A stretch of DNA of 64,000 bases, taken from contig KE159536.1 in assembly GCA_000403215.2 (NCBI GenBank), positions 66,227 to 130,226 on the forward strand, read 5' to 3'. Below, in pieces: positions 1 through 8,700 of this stretch. The DNA comes from Lachnospiraceae bacterium A4. Its GTDB lineage: Bacteria; Bacillota; Clostridia; Lachnospirales; Lachnospiraceae. Made by a program: the position numbers and the translations under genes. Under the pieces are notes generated by a model, which had not been told where the DNA came from, made no database searches, and saw only the letters and a list, made by a program, of their open reading frames with translations. Numbering within the stretch: the first letter of the stretch is position 1; each line of letters opens with the position of its first letter.

Positions 1-62
1 AAGCGCGAAGTAAGAACTGCGTTGCGAGTTGGGTCTCTGAATGAGTTAAATCCGCCCCACAT
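1..62 (-). CDS. 5' end of an unidentified gene (cut by window edge)
   Basis: On the minus strand an ATG at 62-60 is preceded by AAAGGAG at an 8-base spacing. It opens a reading frame of 20 codons with no stop, running off the left edge of the window (it begins MWGGFNSFRD). The strong ribosome binding site makes it a likely real start. Too little protein is visible to name a family, and no function is proposed. Confidence 0.5.
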   Translation of the reverse strand, partial: MWGGFNSFRDPTRNAVLTSR

Positions 63-232
63 AGTCCGGTCTCCTTTCTGAATGTAAAACAATCAATGGA
101 TACAGTTTGTCTTTTGATGCGAACATCTTGAGTGAGGTTTGTGCATCTATTCTTGTCATTTAGAGATTGTATCTATCTACATTATAATAAAATGGTGCCG
201 GAATGTAAAGTGAAAGGCTGCTGCAATCAATT

Positions 233-1786
233 TTAAATCCTTGTACTCCACTGTGAGCAGTCCCAAATATCGGTGGCAAGCCCGTCATAAAATTCTGGTT
301 CGTGGCATACCATCAGGATACTGCCTTTGTATTCTCGAAGCGCACGTTTTAGTTCTGCTTTCGCATCGACATCAAGATGATTTGTCGGCTCATCTAAAAG
401 CAAGATGTTTGTCGGCTTGTTGATGAGCTTGCACAGCCGTACCTTTGCCTGCTCGCCGCCGCTCAACACTTTTACCTTGCTCTCAATGTGTTTGGTTGTC
501 AGCCCGCACTTGGCGAGGGCTGACCGCACCTCGTACTGAGTGAGGGACGGAAATTCATTCCAGATTTCCTCTATGCAGGTGGTGGCGACAGACTGGTCCA
601 TCTCCTGTTCAAAATATCCGATTTCCAGATAATCTCCTAATTCCACACCGCCGTTTAAAGGCTGAATCAGTCCTAAGATGCTTTTGAGCAGGGTTGTCTT
701 ACCAATGCCGTTTGCACCGATGAGTACGACTTTCTGCCCGCGCTCCATCGAGATGTCAAGCGGTTTGGACAGGGCTTCATCGTAGCCGATCACAAGACTT
801 TTGGCAGTAAAAATATACCGTCCGCTTGTGCGCGCCTCCTTAAAGCGAAATTCCGGTTTGGGTTTCTCAGAGGCAAGCTCGATCACGTCCATCTTGTCAA
901 GCTTCTTCTGGCGTGACATTGCCATATTCCTCGTTGCCACGCGCGCTTTGTTGCGTGCCACAAAGTCTTTTAAGTCTGCAATTTCTTTCTGCTGCTTGTT
1001 GTAGGCAGCTTCAAGCTGCGCTTTTTTCATCGCATAGACTTCCTGAAACTTGTCATAATCCCCGACATAGCGCGTCAGTTCGGCATTGTCCATATGGTAG
1101 ATGATATTGATGACGCTGTTTAGGAAGGGAATGTCATGCGATATCAGAATAAACGCATTTTCATACTCCTGTAAATAGCGCTTCAGCCATTCGATGTGAT
1201 TTGCATCGAGATAGTTTGTCGGCTCGTCTAGGAGCAGGATGTCGGGCTTCTCGAGCAGCAGCTTTCCAAGTAAAATTTTCGTGCGCTGTCCGCCGCTTAG
1301 GTCTGTCACATCGGTGTCCAGACCGACTTCCAGAATGCCCAGCGCGCGCGCCACTTCCTCTACTTTGGCGTCAATCATGTAAAAGTCGTGCTGGTCTAGC
1401 AGTTCTTGAATTGTGCCAAGCTCCTCCATGTATGCCTCAAGCGCTGAATCAGAGGCGTCGCCCATCTTGTCACAGATTTCATTCATGCGCTGTTCCATTT
1501 CATACAGGAAATCAAAGGCGGAGGAGAGCACAGCCCGCACGGACATGCCCTTTTCCAGTACCGTGTGCTGGTCCAGATAGCCGACGCGCACATTTTTGGA
1601 CCACTCGACCTTGCCCTCATCTGGCATGAGCTTTCCAGTAATAATGTTCATAAAAGTGGATTTTCCCTCGCCGTTGGCACCCACAAGACCAATATGTTCC
1701 CCCTTTAGGAGACGAAAGGACACGTTTGTAAATATCGTCCGGTCGCCAAAACCGTGTGAGAGATTTTCAACATTTAATATACTCAT
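233..1786 (-). CDS. ABC-F family ATPase (YbiT/YkpA-like)
   Basis: A soluble protein of 517 aa with two ABC ATPase domains and no membrane segment, the ABC-F layout. These proteins act on the ribosome, as translation factors or as antibiotic resistance proteins. Domain 1 has Walker A GANGEGKST near residue 40, signature LSGGQ near 168 and Walker B ILLLDEPTNYLD. Domain 2 has GANGIGKTT, LSGGEQ and ILLLDEPTNHLD. Between them lies the charged helical linker (about residues 240-310) that reaches into the ribosomal E site in this family. The length fits the YbiT/YkpA-type group. The ATG at 1786 follows AAGGAAGG; a TTG two codons upstream is less likely. It is divergent from spmA. Whether it confers resistance cannot be told from sequence alone. 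Confidence 0.9.
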   Translation of the reverse strand: MSILNVENLSHGFGDRTIFTNVSFRLLKGEHIGLVGANGEGKSTFMNIITGKLMPDEGKVEWSKNVRVGYLDQHTVLEKGMSVRAVLSSAFDFLYEMEQRMNEICDKMGDASDSALEAYMEELGTIQELLDQHDFYMIDAKVEEVARALGILEVGLDTDVTDLSGGQRTKILLGKLLLEKPDILLLDEPTNYLDANHIEWLKRYLQEYENAFILISHDIPFLNSVINIIYHMDNAELTRYVGDYDKFQEVYAMKKAQLEAAYNKQQKEIADLKDFVARNKARVATRNMAMSRQKKLDKMDVIELASEKPKPEFRFKEARTSGRYIFTAKSLVIGYDEALSKPLDISMERGQKVVLIGANGIGKTTLLKSILGLIQPLNGGVELGDYLEIGYFEQEMDQSVATTCIEEIWNEFPSLTQYEVRSALAKCGLTTKHIESKVKVLSGGEQAKVRLCKLINKPTNILLLDEPTNHLDVDAKAELKRALREYKGSILMVCHEPEFYDGLATDIWDCSQWSTRI

Positions 1787-1974
1787 TTTCAACCTTCCTT
1801 ATTTGTTGTTCATTCATGCTTCCAAGATGCCTCTGCATATAAGCAGGAGAATTTCCTGCCTATGTGCAAAACAGCAAGCCTATTATATCATAAAAAATGC
1901 AGTATGGGCAGATGTTCATTCTGGAAAATCGACTCATTTTCAATATAAACCTGAGATCTGATTGGCATCATAAC

Positions 1975-2001
1975 ATATTCTGCTGATTTTTTTCATAGGA
2001 T
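1975..2001 (+). promoter_or_regulatory. sigma-E-like promoter of spmA
   Basis: ATATT at 1975-1979 is followed after exactly 14 bases by CATAGGAT at 1994-2001. This matches the mother-cell sigma-E pattern (about ATATT, N14, CATAnnnT). It lies about 30 bases before the spmA start. In Bacillus subtilis spmA belongs to a sigma-E operon, so the site is where it is expected. The assignment is pattern-based. Confidence 0.65.
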
Positions 2002-2033
2002 AAATCAAGAGTAATATGAGGGTGTTAAGAACT

Positions 2034-2684
2034 ATGATGAATTACATCTGGGGCGGTATGCTCATCATTGGAATTATCTTTGGTGTCGTGACAGGAAATA
2101 TGCAGGCGGTGACAGACGCGGTGCTGCAGTCCTCCAAGGAGGCGGTCACACTTGGCATATCAATGTTTGGCATTGTTGCATTTTGGACAGGGCTGATGGA
2201 AGTGGCGGGAGAAGCCGGAGTCATAGCAGGGCTCACAAGGCTGATCGCGCCATTTATGCGTTTCTTGTTTCCTCAGATTCCCAAAGGCCATAGAGCTTGG
2301 GATTCGCTGTCGGCAAACTTTGTGGCGAATATACTAGGGCTTGGCTGGGCGGCGACGCCGGCGGGATTAAGGGCGATGAGTGATTTGGAGGAACTTGAGC
2401 GGGAGCGGGGGAATGAGGAATATATGGATGCAAAGGTGGGTATGGCAGCTTCAAATGGTTTTGCGGATTGCGGGGCGCGGACGGCAAGTAATGAAATGTG
2501 TACGTTTCTTGTGATGAATATTTCGTCTTTGCAGTTGATACCGGTGAATATTATTGCTTATCGCAGTCAGTATGGGAGTGCGAATCCGGCAGCGGTGATT
2601 GCGCCCGCGATTGTGGCGACGTTTTTTAGTACGGTGGTGGCGGTGATATATTGTAAACTTATGGATAGAAAGCAAAGAATATAA
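2034..2684 (+). CDS. spmA: Spore maturation protein A
   Basis: A membrane protein of 216 aa of the SpmA / nucleoside-recognition-domain family. With SpmB, SpmA is needed for spore core dehydration and normal heat resistance. It has hydrophobic segments near residues 3-22, 40-62, 95-110 and 160-210, a charged linker (SDLEELERERGNEEY), and the conserved block SNEMCTFLVMNISSLQLIPV. The ATG at 2034 is chosen because GAGGGTG lies 10 bases upstream; an ATG at 2016 is in frame but has a poor binding site. A sigma-E-like promoter lies directly upstream. Codons from GLRAM onward are repeated three more times downstream (5120, 9298, 10952), so the 3' end here may itself be the most recently acquired copy. 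No spmB follows within the window, which is unusual. Confidence 0.9.
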   Translation: MMNYIWGGMLIIGIIFGVVTGNMQAVTDAVLQSSKEAVTLGISMFGIVAFWTGLMEVAGEAGVIAGLTRLIAPFMRFLFPQIPKGHRAWDSLSANFVANILGLGWAATPAGLRAMSDLEELERERGNEEYMDAKVGMAASNGFADCGARTASNEMCTFLVMNISSLQLIPVNIIAYRSQYGSANPAAVIAPAIVATFFSTVVAVIYCKLMDRKQRI

Positions 2685-2699
2685 CGCTCTTTGCTTTTT
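2669..2699 (+). terminator. Terminator overlapping the spmA stop
   Basis: AAAGCAAAGA (2669-2678) and TCTTTGCTTT (2688-2697) form a perfect 10-bp stem followed by T residues. The left arm lies inside the last codons of spmA. Confidence 0.6.
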
Positions 2700-2776
2700 G
2701 GGATTAAAAATGTACTCATTATTTGTTGGCATAATTTTAAAAAATGACAACAAATTTTTGGTTTCATATTTTTTTT

Positions 2777-2824
2777 AAAGTTCGTGTCAATGACTTGACA
2801 CAAGGGTGATTGCGGGCAATAAGT
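2777..2824 (+). repeat. Degenerate copy of the spmA-cassette junction repeat
   Basis: The sequence around 2777-2824 (AAAG, then GTGTCAATGACTTGACACAA, then GGGTGATTGCGGGCAATAAG) is a mutated version of the junction repeat found intact at 5075, 9254 and 10908. No spmA fragment follows; only a few bases of similarity continue. It looks like the scar of an older cassette. The remainder of 2700-3100 is AT-rich and holds nothing else I recognise. Confidence 0.6.
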
Positions 2825-3099
2825 GATATGGACTGAAACTATGCTTATAGTCTAATCAAAAATTTGAAATATGTACATTTTGTTTTTATTTATTATGAAT
2901 TGGTAAAAATATTTATTTAATGCATTTATGAAACAGTGAATAAGAAAGTTTTAGATATTAGAAACCAAATATAAATTCGTTAAATATAGAATAATAATAA
3001 ATAAATCTTAAACAAATTAGATTATTTTATGTGATAAAATAATGAAAAATACAAATATTATGCTCTTGAAACTTATATTTTATGTATCATAAAATGTGA

Positions 3100-3127
3100 T
3101 TGACATTTCGGGAAAATATTTTATAAT
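3100..3127 (+). promoter_or_regulatory. Sigma-A promoter of the recombinase-like gene
   Basis: TTGACA at 3100-3105 and TATAAT at 3122-3127 are separated by 16 bases, 23 bases upstream of the ATG at 3151. Both hexamers are perfect matches to the housekeeping consensus. Confidence 0.75.
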
Positions 3128-3150
3128 AGTAAAAAAATAGGGGGAATGAA

Positions 3151-4131
3151 ATGGATTATAAAGATATTACAAATAGTTTTATAAAAGAATATCCTGATTA
3201 TAAGAGTGATGTGAGGAATTTTAGTGAATATTTAGAAAAATATTGGGAGAATTCGTTGTCAGGTGATCCGCTTCGTATTTTATTGAAAGGCATAGATGTT
3301 GAGTTTATATTAAAGAGTTTAATTTACAATGTGGAAAATGTAAATAGGTATAAAACAAAGACAAAAGCGAAACGGTATGCAACTGTGGTCGGCCAGCTCT
3401 TCAATTACATTCGAAAAGAGACGGATATTGTGAATTCTGACTTATATGATGAAATTTCATATAATCGATTACGCGAAAATTCATATATGCAGCAAATGAT
3501 GGCATATATTGAAAAATCTGAGCTATTAGCAGGCATTGTGGAACAGGAACCACTAACATCCAGTCAGGCTGAAAAAATTTTAAATTGGGCAAATGAACAA
3601 TTTGTTGAACAAGACTGGGAAGATACAACGAACTTTAGAAAAGCAATGGCAGCCATTGGAATGAAAATGATGATGCTGTATGGGATTACTTACCGTGAAT
3701 TGAGAAAAGTAAAATGGGATGACTATGACGAATTGCATAGTTGTATTGTTATTAATGCGTTTGAACTTCGCCTACCTCTAAAATTATCCGAACAGTTAAA
3801 AGACATGAAAGAGTTTGTACGAAAAAAGAATATTGTAAATAAAGACGAGCTTTTGTTTACAGATTGTTTTGGTGAACCATGGGCAGAGGTCACATCATAT
3901 TCTGGAATTCCTGATTATATGGGAGCTTTGATTGGGATTACCAGCGTTACAAGCACCGTAAAGTATGGAATCAGTCAATTGTTAAAGGCAGGTTTAAGTG
4001 ATTCTATTATAAAGAAGATGACAGGAGCAAGTGAGAAATTGATTCAGGGTTGCTTATTGCAGGAGGATAATGAATTGAAAAAAATTATAAATACAAAAAT
4101 TCTTATGGCTGAGCACTACTATAATTTTTAA
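3151..4131 (+). CDS. Tyrosine-recombinase-like protein lacking catalytic residues
   Basis: A protein of 326 aa. Residues about 130-320 follow the layout of a phage-integrase/tyrosine recombinase catalytic domain, after an N-terminal helical region (about 1-110) like a core-binding domain. The box I segment reads GITYRELRKVKWDDYD, where GLRxSELxxLKWxDID is usual, so the catalytic Arg is Thr. The HxxR segment aligns with TSTV before YGISQLLKAG. The Gly-His pair is GA, and the tyrosine position aligns with Cys (IQGCLLQ). The fold is inferred; the residues are read by hand alignment. It is probably not an active recombinase and may be a DNA-binding or regulatory relative. It has a strong promoter and a GGGGG ribosome binding site, and it precedes a toxin-antitoxin pair. 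Confidence 0.6.
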   Translation: MDYKDITNSFIKEYPDYKSDVRNFSEYLEKYWENSLSGDPLRILLKGIDVEFILKSLIYNVENVNRYKTKTKAKRYATVVGQLFNYIRKETDIVNSDLYDEISYNRLRENSYMQQMMAYIEKSELLAGIVEQEPLTSSQAEKILNWANEQFVEQDWEDTTNFRKAMAAIGMKMMMLYGITYRELRKVKWDDYDELHSCIVINAFELRLPLKLSEQLKDMKEFVRKKNIVNKDELLFTDCFGEPWAEVTSYSGIPDYMGALIGITSVTSTVKYGISQLLKAGLSDSIIKKMTGASEKLIQGCLLQEDNELKKIINTKILMAEHYYNF

Positions 4132-4165
4132 AAAATTATATAATTTTGGAAAGGTGGTAATTAGT

Positions 4166-4423
4166 ATGTCAATATTGCAGAAACAAGTGATACAGTCTCT
4201 TGATGGTTTGTCTGAGGATAATTTACAGTTTTTATTTGACATGATTCAGCGGTTTATGAAACCCAGCGGAATTGAAGAAAACAATAATGAAAAATCAGAT
4301 ATAGTTAGAAATGGTGTGCGTAGAATTGGCAGTTTAGAGGGGCAGGATTTAATTGATGCAGATTATGATATTGATGCGTGTAATGATGAAATTGCAGAAA
4401 TGTTCGGGGTAAACGATTTATGA
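4166..4423 (+). CDS. Probable antitoxin of a PIN-domain toxin-antitoxin pair
   Basis: A small acidic protein of 85 aa whose stop overlaps the start of the following PIN-domain gene by 4 bases (ATGA), the usual coupling of antitoxin and toxin. The start at 4166 follows AAAGGTGG. The N-terminus (ILQKQVIQSLDGLSEDNLQF) resembles the short helical region of antitoxins that accompany PIN toxins. The C-terminal half is rich in Asp and Glu and would be the toxin-binding tail. I assign it by context more than by sequence. Because the toxin gene carries a stop codon, the pair may no longer be a functional addiction module. Confidence 0.55.
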   Translation: MSILQKQVIQSLDGLSEDNLQFLFDMIQRFMKPSGIEENNNEKSDIVRNGVRRIGSLEGQDLIDADYDIDACNDEIAEMFGVNDL

Positions 4424-4824
4424 AAGTATTGATAGACACACATATAGCAATTTGGGCTGTGCTAAATGATCCTAAATTACCAAAACAGGCAAAAGACATT
4501 ATTCTTGACAAGGCAAATGACATATTTTATAGCACTGCTTCTGTGTGGGAAATTACAATTAAGTATATGTTGCATCCGGATAAACTTCGCATGAATGGAA
4601 ATCTTTTAGAAAAGGGATGTGAAGAAAACGGATACCTTGTATTGCCTATTTTAAACAAACATGTTTCAGCATTGGAAACATTGACGTGAACAGAAAATGC
4701 GCCTCGCCACAATGATCCGTTTGACAGAATTATGGTGGCTCAAGCAAAAGCAGAAAGCTTTATGTTTCTAACACATGATTCTTTGATTCCGTATTATGAC
4801 GAACCATTTATTATTTTAGTTTAG
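4420..4824 (+). pseudogene. PIN-domain (VapC-like) toxin with in-frame TGA
   Basis: The frame from 4420 encodes a PIN-domain ribonuclease of about 134 codons, interrupted by TGA at 4687-4689. Before the stop are the first acidic motif (LIDTHIAIWA) and the Glu of ASVWEITIKY. After it, in the same frame, come the last catalytic motif (HNDPFDRIMVAQAK) and the C-terminus (FLTHDSLIPYY), ending with TAG at 4822. The 89-aa product before the stop would lack the final acidic residue, so it should be inactive unless the TGA is read through. The break is a single codon, so inactivation is recent or the base is a sequencing error. Confidence 0.75.
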
Positions 4825-4971
4825 TAGATGATAGTAAAATTTTCTAAACAATATAGATTTTGCTATTAAGAGGCAAGTACAATTTGCTATAATCGGATTA
4901 AAGGCACAAGTTCAGTGTTTTTTGCTGGAAGTAAAAGTCACTTCCGATAAGTTATATTATAACGGATTATG

Positions 4972-5005
4972 AAAGCAGGAGTTTTTAAAATGACATCCTG
5001 CTTTT
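4972..5005 (+). terminator. Terminator at the end of the toxin-antitoxin cassette
   Basis: AAAGCAGGA (4972-4980) and TCCTGCTTT (4996-5004) form a 9-bp stem with a short T tract. A near-identical structure ends the cassette at 10794-10837. The rest of 4825-5074 holds nothing recognised. Confidence 0.55.
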
Positions 5006-5074
5006 ATGATATGGATTCTTTATTTATTGACATGATTTAACAATGATGGAAAATATGTGATTTTATAAATTTTT

Positions 5075-5119
5075 CAAAAAGTACGTGTCACTACCTAGAC
5101 TCAAGGGGGACTGCGGGCG
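5075..5119 (+). repeat. Junction repeat before spmA fragment 2
   Basis: The sequence AAAAAGTACGTGTCACTACC, then TAGACTCAAGGGGGACTGCG, then GGCG, directly precedes the ATG of an spmA 3' fragment. It is shared, with few changes, with the sites at 9254 and 10908. The last bases (GGACTGCGGGC) correspond to spmA codons for Gly-Leu-Arg-Ala, so similarity to intact spmA begins here. The upstream part has no counterpart in spmA and would be the end of an inserted element. Confidence 0.75.
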
Positions 5120-5425
5120 ATGAGCGACTTGGAGGAACTTGAACGGGAGCGGGGGAACGAGGAATATATGGATGCAAAGGTGGGGATAGCAGCTAATGGT
5201 TTCCTAGATTGTGGGGCAAGAACTGCAAGCAATGAGATGTGCACGTTTCTTGTGATGAATATTTCGTCGCTGCAGTTGATACCAGTGAATATTATTGCTT
5301 ACCGCAGTCAATATGGGAGTGCAAATCCTGCGGCAGTCATTGCACCTGCAATTGTGGCAACGTTTTTCAGTACGGTGGTGGCGGTGATTTACTGTAAAGT
5401 TATGGGTAAGGAATCTAGAATGTAA
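5120..5425 (+). pseudogene. spmA 3'-end fragment, copy 2
   Basis: An open frame of 101 codons equivalent to the C-terminal half of SpmA, from Met-Ser-Asp-Leu-Glu-Glu-Leu-Glu to the end. The block SNEMCTFLVMNISSLQLIPV and the hydrophobic tail are identical in protein sequence to intact SpmA. Many codons differ silently (for example AGC AAT GAG against AGT AAT GAA). The linker differs slightly (GIAANGFLDCG). It lacks the N-terminal membrane half, so by itself it cannot be SpmA. An AAGGGGG 10-11 bases before the ATG could permit translation. It marks the boundary between two cargo segments. Confidence 0.85.
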
Positions 5426-5601
5426 ATGCACGTTGCCTTTAGATATGTGAAGGGATTATAAAATAAGTATCAAAAGTGATACATACTAAGAACGAAAATA
5501 GTAGATGTACATTGTCTTAATTCAATCTCTTTATTGACGGCCTTTCTTTAAAAAGCTATAATTACTTTAAAATAGGGAGTAAAATGGGAAAGGACTAAAG
5601 T

Positions 5602-6009
5602 ATGCTTGTTGCAGATAAAAAGGATATTTTGACATCATATAATCTGGAGAAAATATTGAAAGAGTTAGGAACTGTTAAGGAATAACTTTTTAATAGTGCG
5701 CAGGATTTTTCTTCGAGAGTGCCGCTCAAAAATCAGGCGCATAGCGGGCTATGTAACTGATTTTTGAGTGGTGCTATCGGAGAAAAAGACAAACAATATG
5801 AAAAGTTATTTTTGGACAGTTCCTTAGGACAACAGGGGAATTTCAGGTTTCCGCAATTAGCCACTGTACATAAGAATGTAGTCGTTGCAGAAACTTATCA
5901 TCAGCTTTACCGATATTGTATCAGGACACAGGAAAAACAGCAGGATAAAGAGGAAAAAATGGAAGAAACCTTAAATAATGTTGCGTGTTGGATCGAGGAA
6001 GGGATGTGA
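5602..6009 (+). pseudogene. Small gene upstream of the KGGVGR ATPase, split by a MITE
   Basis: The 5' part starts at ATG 5602 (MLVADKKDILTSYNLEKILK) and now stops inside the MITE at 5685. The 3' part, in the same codon phase, resumes after the MITE (GQQGNFRFPQLATVHKNVVV) and ends at TGA 6009. Removing 5668-5823 and one TTA duplicate joins the halves as ...KEL-GQQGNF... in one continuous frame of about 82 codons. The stop lies 6 bases before the start of the ATPase, so the intact gene was probably its operon partner. No family is recognised. It is predicted to be mostly polar and partly helical. A TTG within the MITE could still start the 3' part. Confidence 0.7.
5668..5823. mobile_element. 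MITE copy 1 (156 bp, TTA target duplication)
   Basis: The ends are imperfect inverted repeats (GGAACTGTTAAGGAATAACT and the complement of AGTTATTTTTGGACAGTTCC). TTA occurs on both sides (5665-5667 and 5824-5826). Internal sequence GCGCAGGATTTTTCTTCGAG is shared, inverted, with the copies at 13255 and 19325. It encodes no transposase, so it would be moved in trans. The 3-bp T-N-A duplication is like that of some IS5-family elements; that link is inference. Confidence 0.8.
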
Positions 6010-6014
6010 TTTCA

Positions 6015-8648
6015 ATGTTGTTATATACATGGAAAGATGTGGAAAGAAAACTATTGTTAAACAAGGATAAATGGGGAACTGTAATTGTTGATATAGAAAC
6101 ATATACCGATGAGGTGATTGTTCACTTAAATGAAGAGGGCACGGAAAAAGATGCTGACACTTTATTTGATGAGATTTTTGATAAAAAATATGAAAATGAA
6201 AAACATAGAATTTTGTTGGATTTAACAGATGAATATTTAAATGTTACTTTTGAGATTGAAGAAGGTGGAGAAAAAAAGAGTGTGGTAGCACCGCTTTTTA
6301 AAAGTGTCTTATATCAAAAATCTGCATACTATGATGCGCTGATCGAAAAAGAACTTCCCGGAGTACCTGTGATTGCTTTCCATTCATATAAGGGAGGAGT
6401 AGGACGCACATTGTATTTACTAGCGTTTGTTAAGGCATGGTCTTCATTAAAGGATATGAAAAATCCCAAAAAGCTTCTCGTTGTAGATGCGGATATAGAG
6501 GCTCCGGGAATTACATGGTTGACCAAAGGCCAGGAGGAAGCGGCATTTAGTTTTTTAGATCTTTTAGAGATAACACAGGAAAAGGAGAACGTGGATGAAA
6601 TTATTGAATTGATCTCGGATAAAATGTCGGAATTATCAATTAAGATAGAAACTGAAAAAACCATTGTGGAACATATTGTTTTGCCAACGTATAGATATAT
6701 AGAGCAGTTGCTGGATATGTATTCAAGTCCTGAGAGTCTTGCCATTAGCTATAGTAAGAAATATGTTCTGTCAGAGGTTTTGTCAAAATTGGGTGAGAAA
6801 GTAAATGCAGAACTGGTTTTAGTTGATTTGCGCGCAGGATTAAGCGAATTTTCAGCGCCGTTGTTATTTGATCCAAGAGTAAAGAAATATCTTGTAACAT
6901 CAACATCTTATCAGTCAGTAAAGGGAACAGAGATTTTATTAAACCAGTTAAGCAAAGGATTACCATTGAATGAAAATTCTAAAATACCCGAAATCTTATT
7001 AACAATGGTGCAGGAAGGTGTGACTACCAGTGATATTATTAGTGAATTAGTCGCTGTATATGATCAATATATGACAGATGACAGGGTTTTTATCACGGAT
7101 GATATTGTGACAGTACTTCCTTTTGCGAGTGAACTTGTTCATTTGGAGTCTCTTCCTAAAATAATGAAGAATTTAAATGGAAGAGATTTTTATAAAAATA
7201 TTTGTGAGATTGTACAAAATAGTTATATAGCACCAAGCAGAGTACAAATGCAAAATTACAAATTATCGCGTGATAAGATCATTAAATGTATCCATGATTT
7301 CGCTGCAAACCAGATTACTGCGGAAGGAAATGGTACATTTGAAGTATTAATGACAGACTCCATTCAGAATCTAATAAAGAAATATAAAAACAGTGTTCCA
7401 AATACAGTAATCATGGGAGCCAAAGGATCAGGGAAAACATTTTTATACAGAGAGATATTAAGGGATCAATATTGGGAAAACTTTATAAAGCGTATGGATA
7501 AAAATGGAATGCATACAGCAGTTCCCGATGCGGATATGCGTACACTGATTGTCCCACTCTTAGCTTCTGGCAACGCAGGGGGGGTTCCTAAAATTATAGA
7601 AAATGCTATATGTAATTATAGCAAGTGCAACTTGAAAGGTAAAATCAACAATTCTGTATATGTACACAGCAAGGACATGCTGTTGGAATATATGAGAAAT
7701 GAGCATGATATATTGGAGTGGAAAGAAATTTGGAAAAAAGTCGTATTAGATGCTGTTAATAAAGCATATCAATCATTAGAAGAATTTGAGGAGGAATTGA
7801 AACAAAAGTGCATTAAAGTTGTATTTTTAATTGATGGTTTAGAAGAGATTTTTCAGCATACGATTTTATCGCAAAATGAAAGAAATGCCGTCGCAGCATT
7901 ATGCAGGGATTTAATTGATGAAGTGAAGATATCATATCACAATTTGGGTTTTATGATATTTTTGAGAAAGGATATGGTACGGGACTCGCTGACGATCAAT
8001 TATGAGCAGTTTCATTCACTCTACCGTTCGGTCGAATTGCAGTGGTCAAGTACGGAAGCATTAAGATTAGCAGCTTGGCTGACTAGTCAGGCTGTATCAG
8101 ATTTTTATGAGGAGGATGTTCCACTTGAAATGGCGCCAAGAGATGTAATTGACCAGACACTTCATAAATTATGGGGAGTGAAACTTGGAAAGCCGACTTC
8201 CAATGAAGCAAATTCATCGAGATGGATTTTGGCGGCATTATCAGATTTTAATGGACAATTACAGGCGCGGGATATCATAAGATTTTTGGAAAAAGCGACT
8301 GTAAATGCAGGTAAACCTGTTTATACAGATAGGTATTTAATGCCTACAGAAATCAAAAAAGCTGTATCAGAATGCTCAACGGATAAGATTGGTGAAATAA
8401 GGGATGAAATTAAAGCACTTGGACCAATCTTTGATAAGCTGGAACATGCGCCAGCAGAAGATAAAATTTTACCATTTTCTGGTGACACATTTCAGCTCAC
8501 ACAGGGAGAAGAGAAAATTATGAAGCAGGAAGGTTATTTAAGGATAGATAATGATAGGTATTATTTACCCGAGATTATCAGGCACGCCTTAAAATTTAAA
8601 TATGGGAAAGGCGCCCGTCCCAAGGTACTTTCCTTATTACTAAAATAA
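6015..8648 (+). CDS. KGGVGR-motif ATPase fused to a second P-loop NTPase
   Basis: A protein of 877 aa with two nucleotide-binding modules. After a divergent N-terminal domain (about 1-110), residues about 120-420 form a ParA/MinD-like ATPase with the variant Walker A YKGGVGRT (near 125) and LLVVDADIEAPG. Residues about 440-720 form a second P-loop NTPase with GAKGSGKT (near 468) and Walker B VVFLIDGLEEIF (near 602), followed by a helical C-terminus. No membrane segment is visible. Related KGGVGR ATPases occur in accessory regions and are suspected parts of conflict systems; the reaction is unknown. ATG 6015 has GAGGAAGGGA upstream and sits 6 bases after the small split gene. Base composition is AT-rich like the rest of the island. 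It is the largest intact cargo gene and the best candidate effector or sensor of an undescribed system. Confidence 0.75.
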   Translation: MLLYTWKDVERKLLLNKDKWGTVIVDIETYTDEVIVHLNEEGTEKDADTLFDEIFDKKYENEKHRILLDLTDEYLNVTFEIEEGGEKKSVVAPLFKSVLYQKSAYYDALIEKELPGVPVIAFHSYKGGVGRTLYLLAFVKAWSSLKDMKNPKKLLVVDADIEAPGITWLTKGQEEAAFSFLDLLEITQEKENVDEIIELISDKMSELSIKIETEKTIVEHIVLPTYRYIEQLLDMYSSPESLAISYSKKYVLSEVLSKLGEKVNAELVLVDLRAGLSEFSAPLLFDPRVKKYLVTSTSYQSVKGTEILLNQLSKGLPLNENSKIPEILLTMVQEGVTTSDIISELVAVYDQYMTDDRVFITDDIVTVLPFASELVHLESLPKIMKNLNGRDFYKNICEIVQNSYIAPSRVQMQNYKLSRDKIIKCIHDFAANQITAEGNGTFEVLMTDSIQNLIKKYKNSVPNTVIMGAKGSGKTFLYREILRDQYWENFIKRMDKNGMHTAVPDADMRTLIVPLLASGNAGGVPKIIENAICNYSKCNLKGKINNSVYVHSKDMLLEYMRNEHDILEWKEIWKKVVLDAVNKAYQSLEEFEEELKQKCIKVVFLIDGLEEIFQHTILSQNERNAVAALCRDLIDEVKISYHNLGFMIFLRKDMVRDSLTINYEQFHSLYRSVELQWSSTEALRLAAWLTSQAVSDFYEEDVPLEMAPRDVIDQTLHKLWGVKLGKPTSNEANSSRWILAALSDFNGQLQARDIIRFLEKATVNAGKPVYTDRYLMPTEIKKAVSECSTDKIGEIRDEIKALGPIFDKLEHAPAEDKILPFSGDTFQLTQGEEKIMKQEGYLRIDNDRYYLPEIIRHALKFKYGKGARPKVLSLLLK

Positions 8649-8700
8649 ATGTCAATTCTATTAATAAGGTTTAGACTAAAAAGATAAGGAATACACAGAG

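Noticed and set aside
5120..5425. spmA fragments as spmB or as independent functional genes
   Set aside because: The sequence is the SpmA C-terminus, not SpmB, and lacks half of the membrane segments; possible translation from AAGGGGG was noted but there is no evidence of function.
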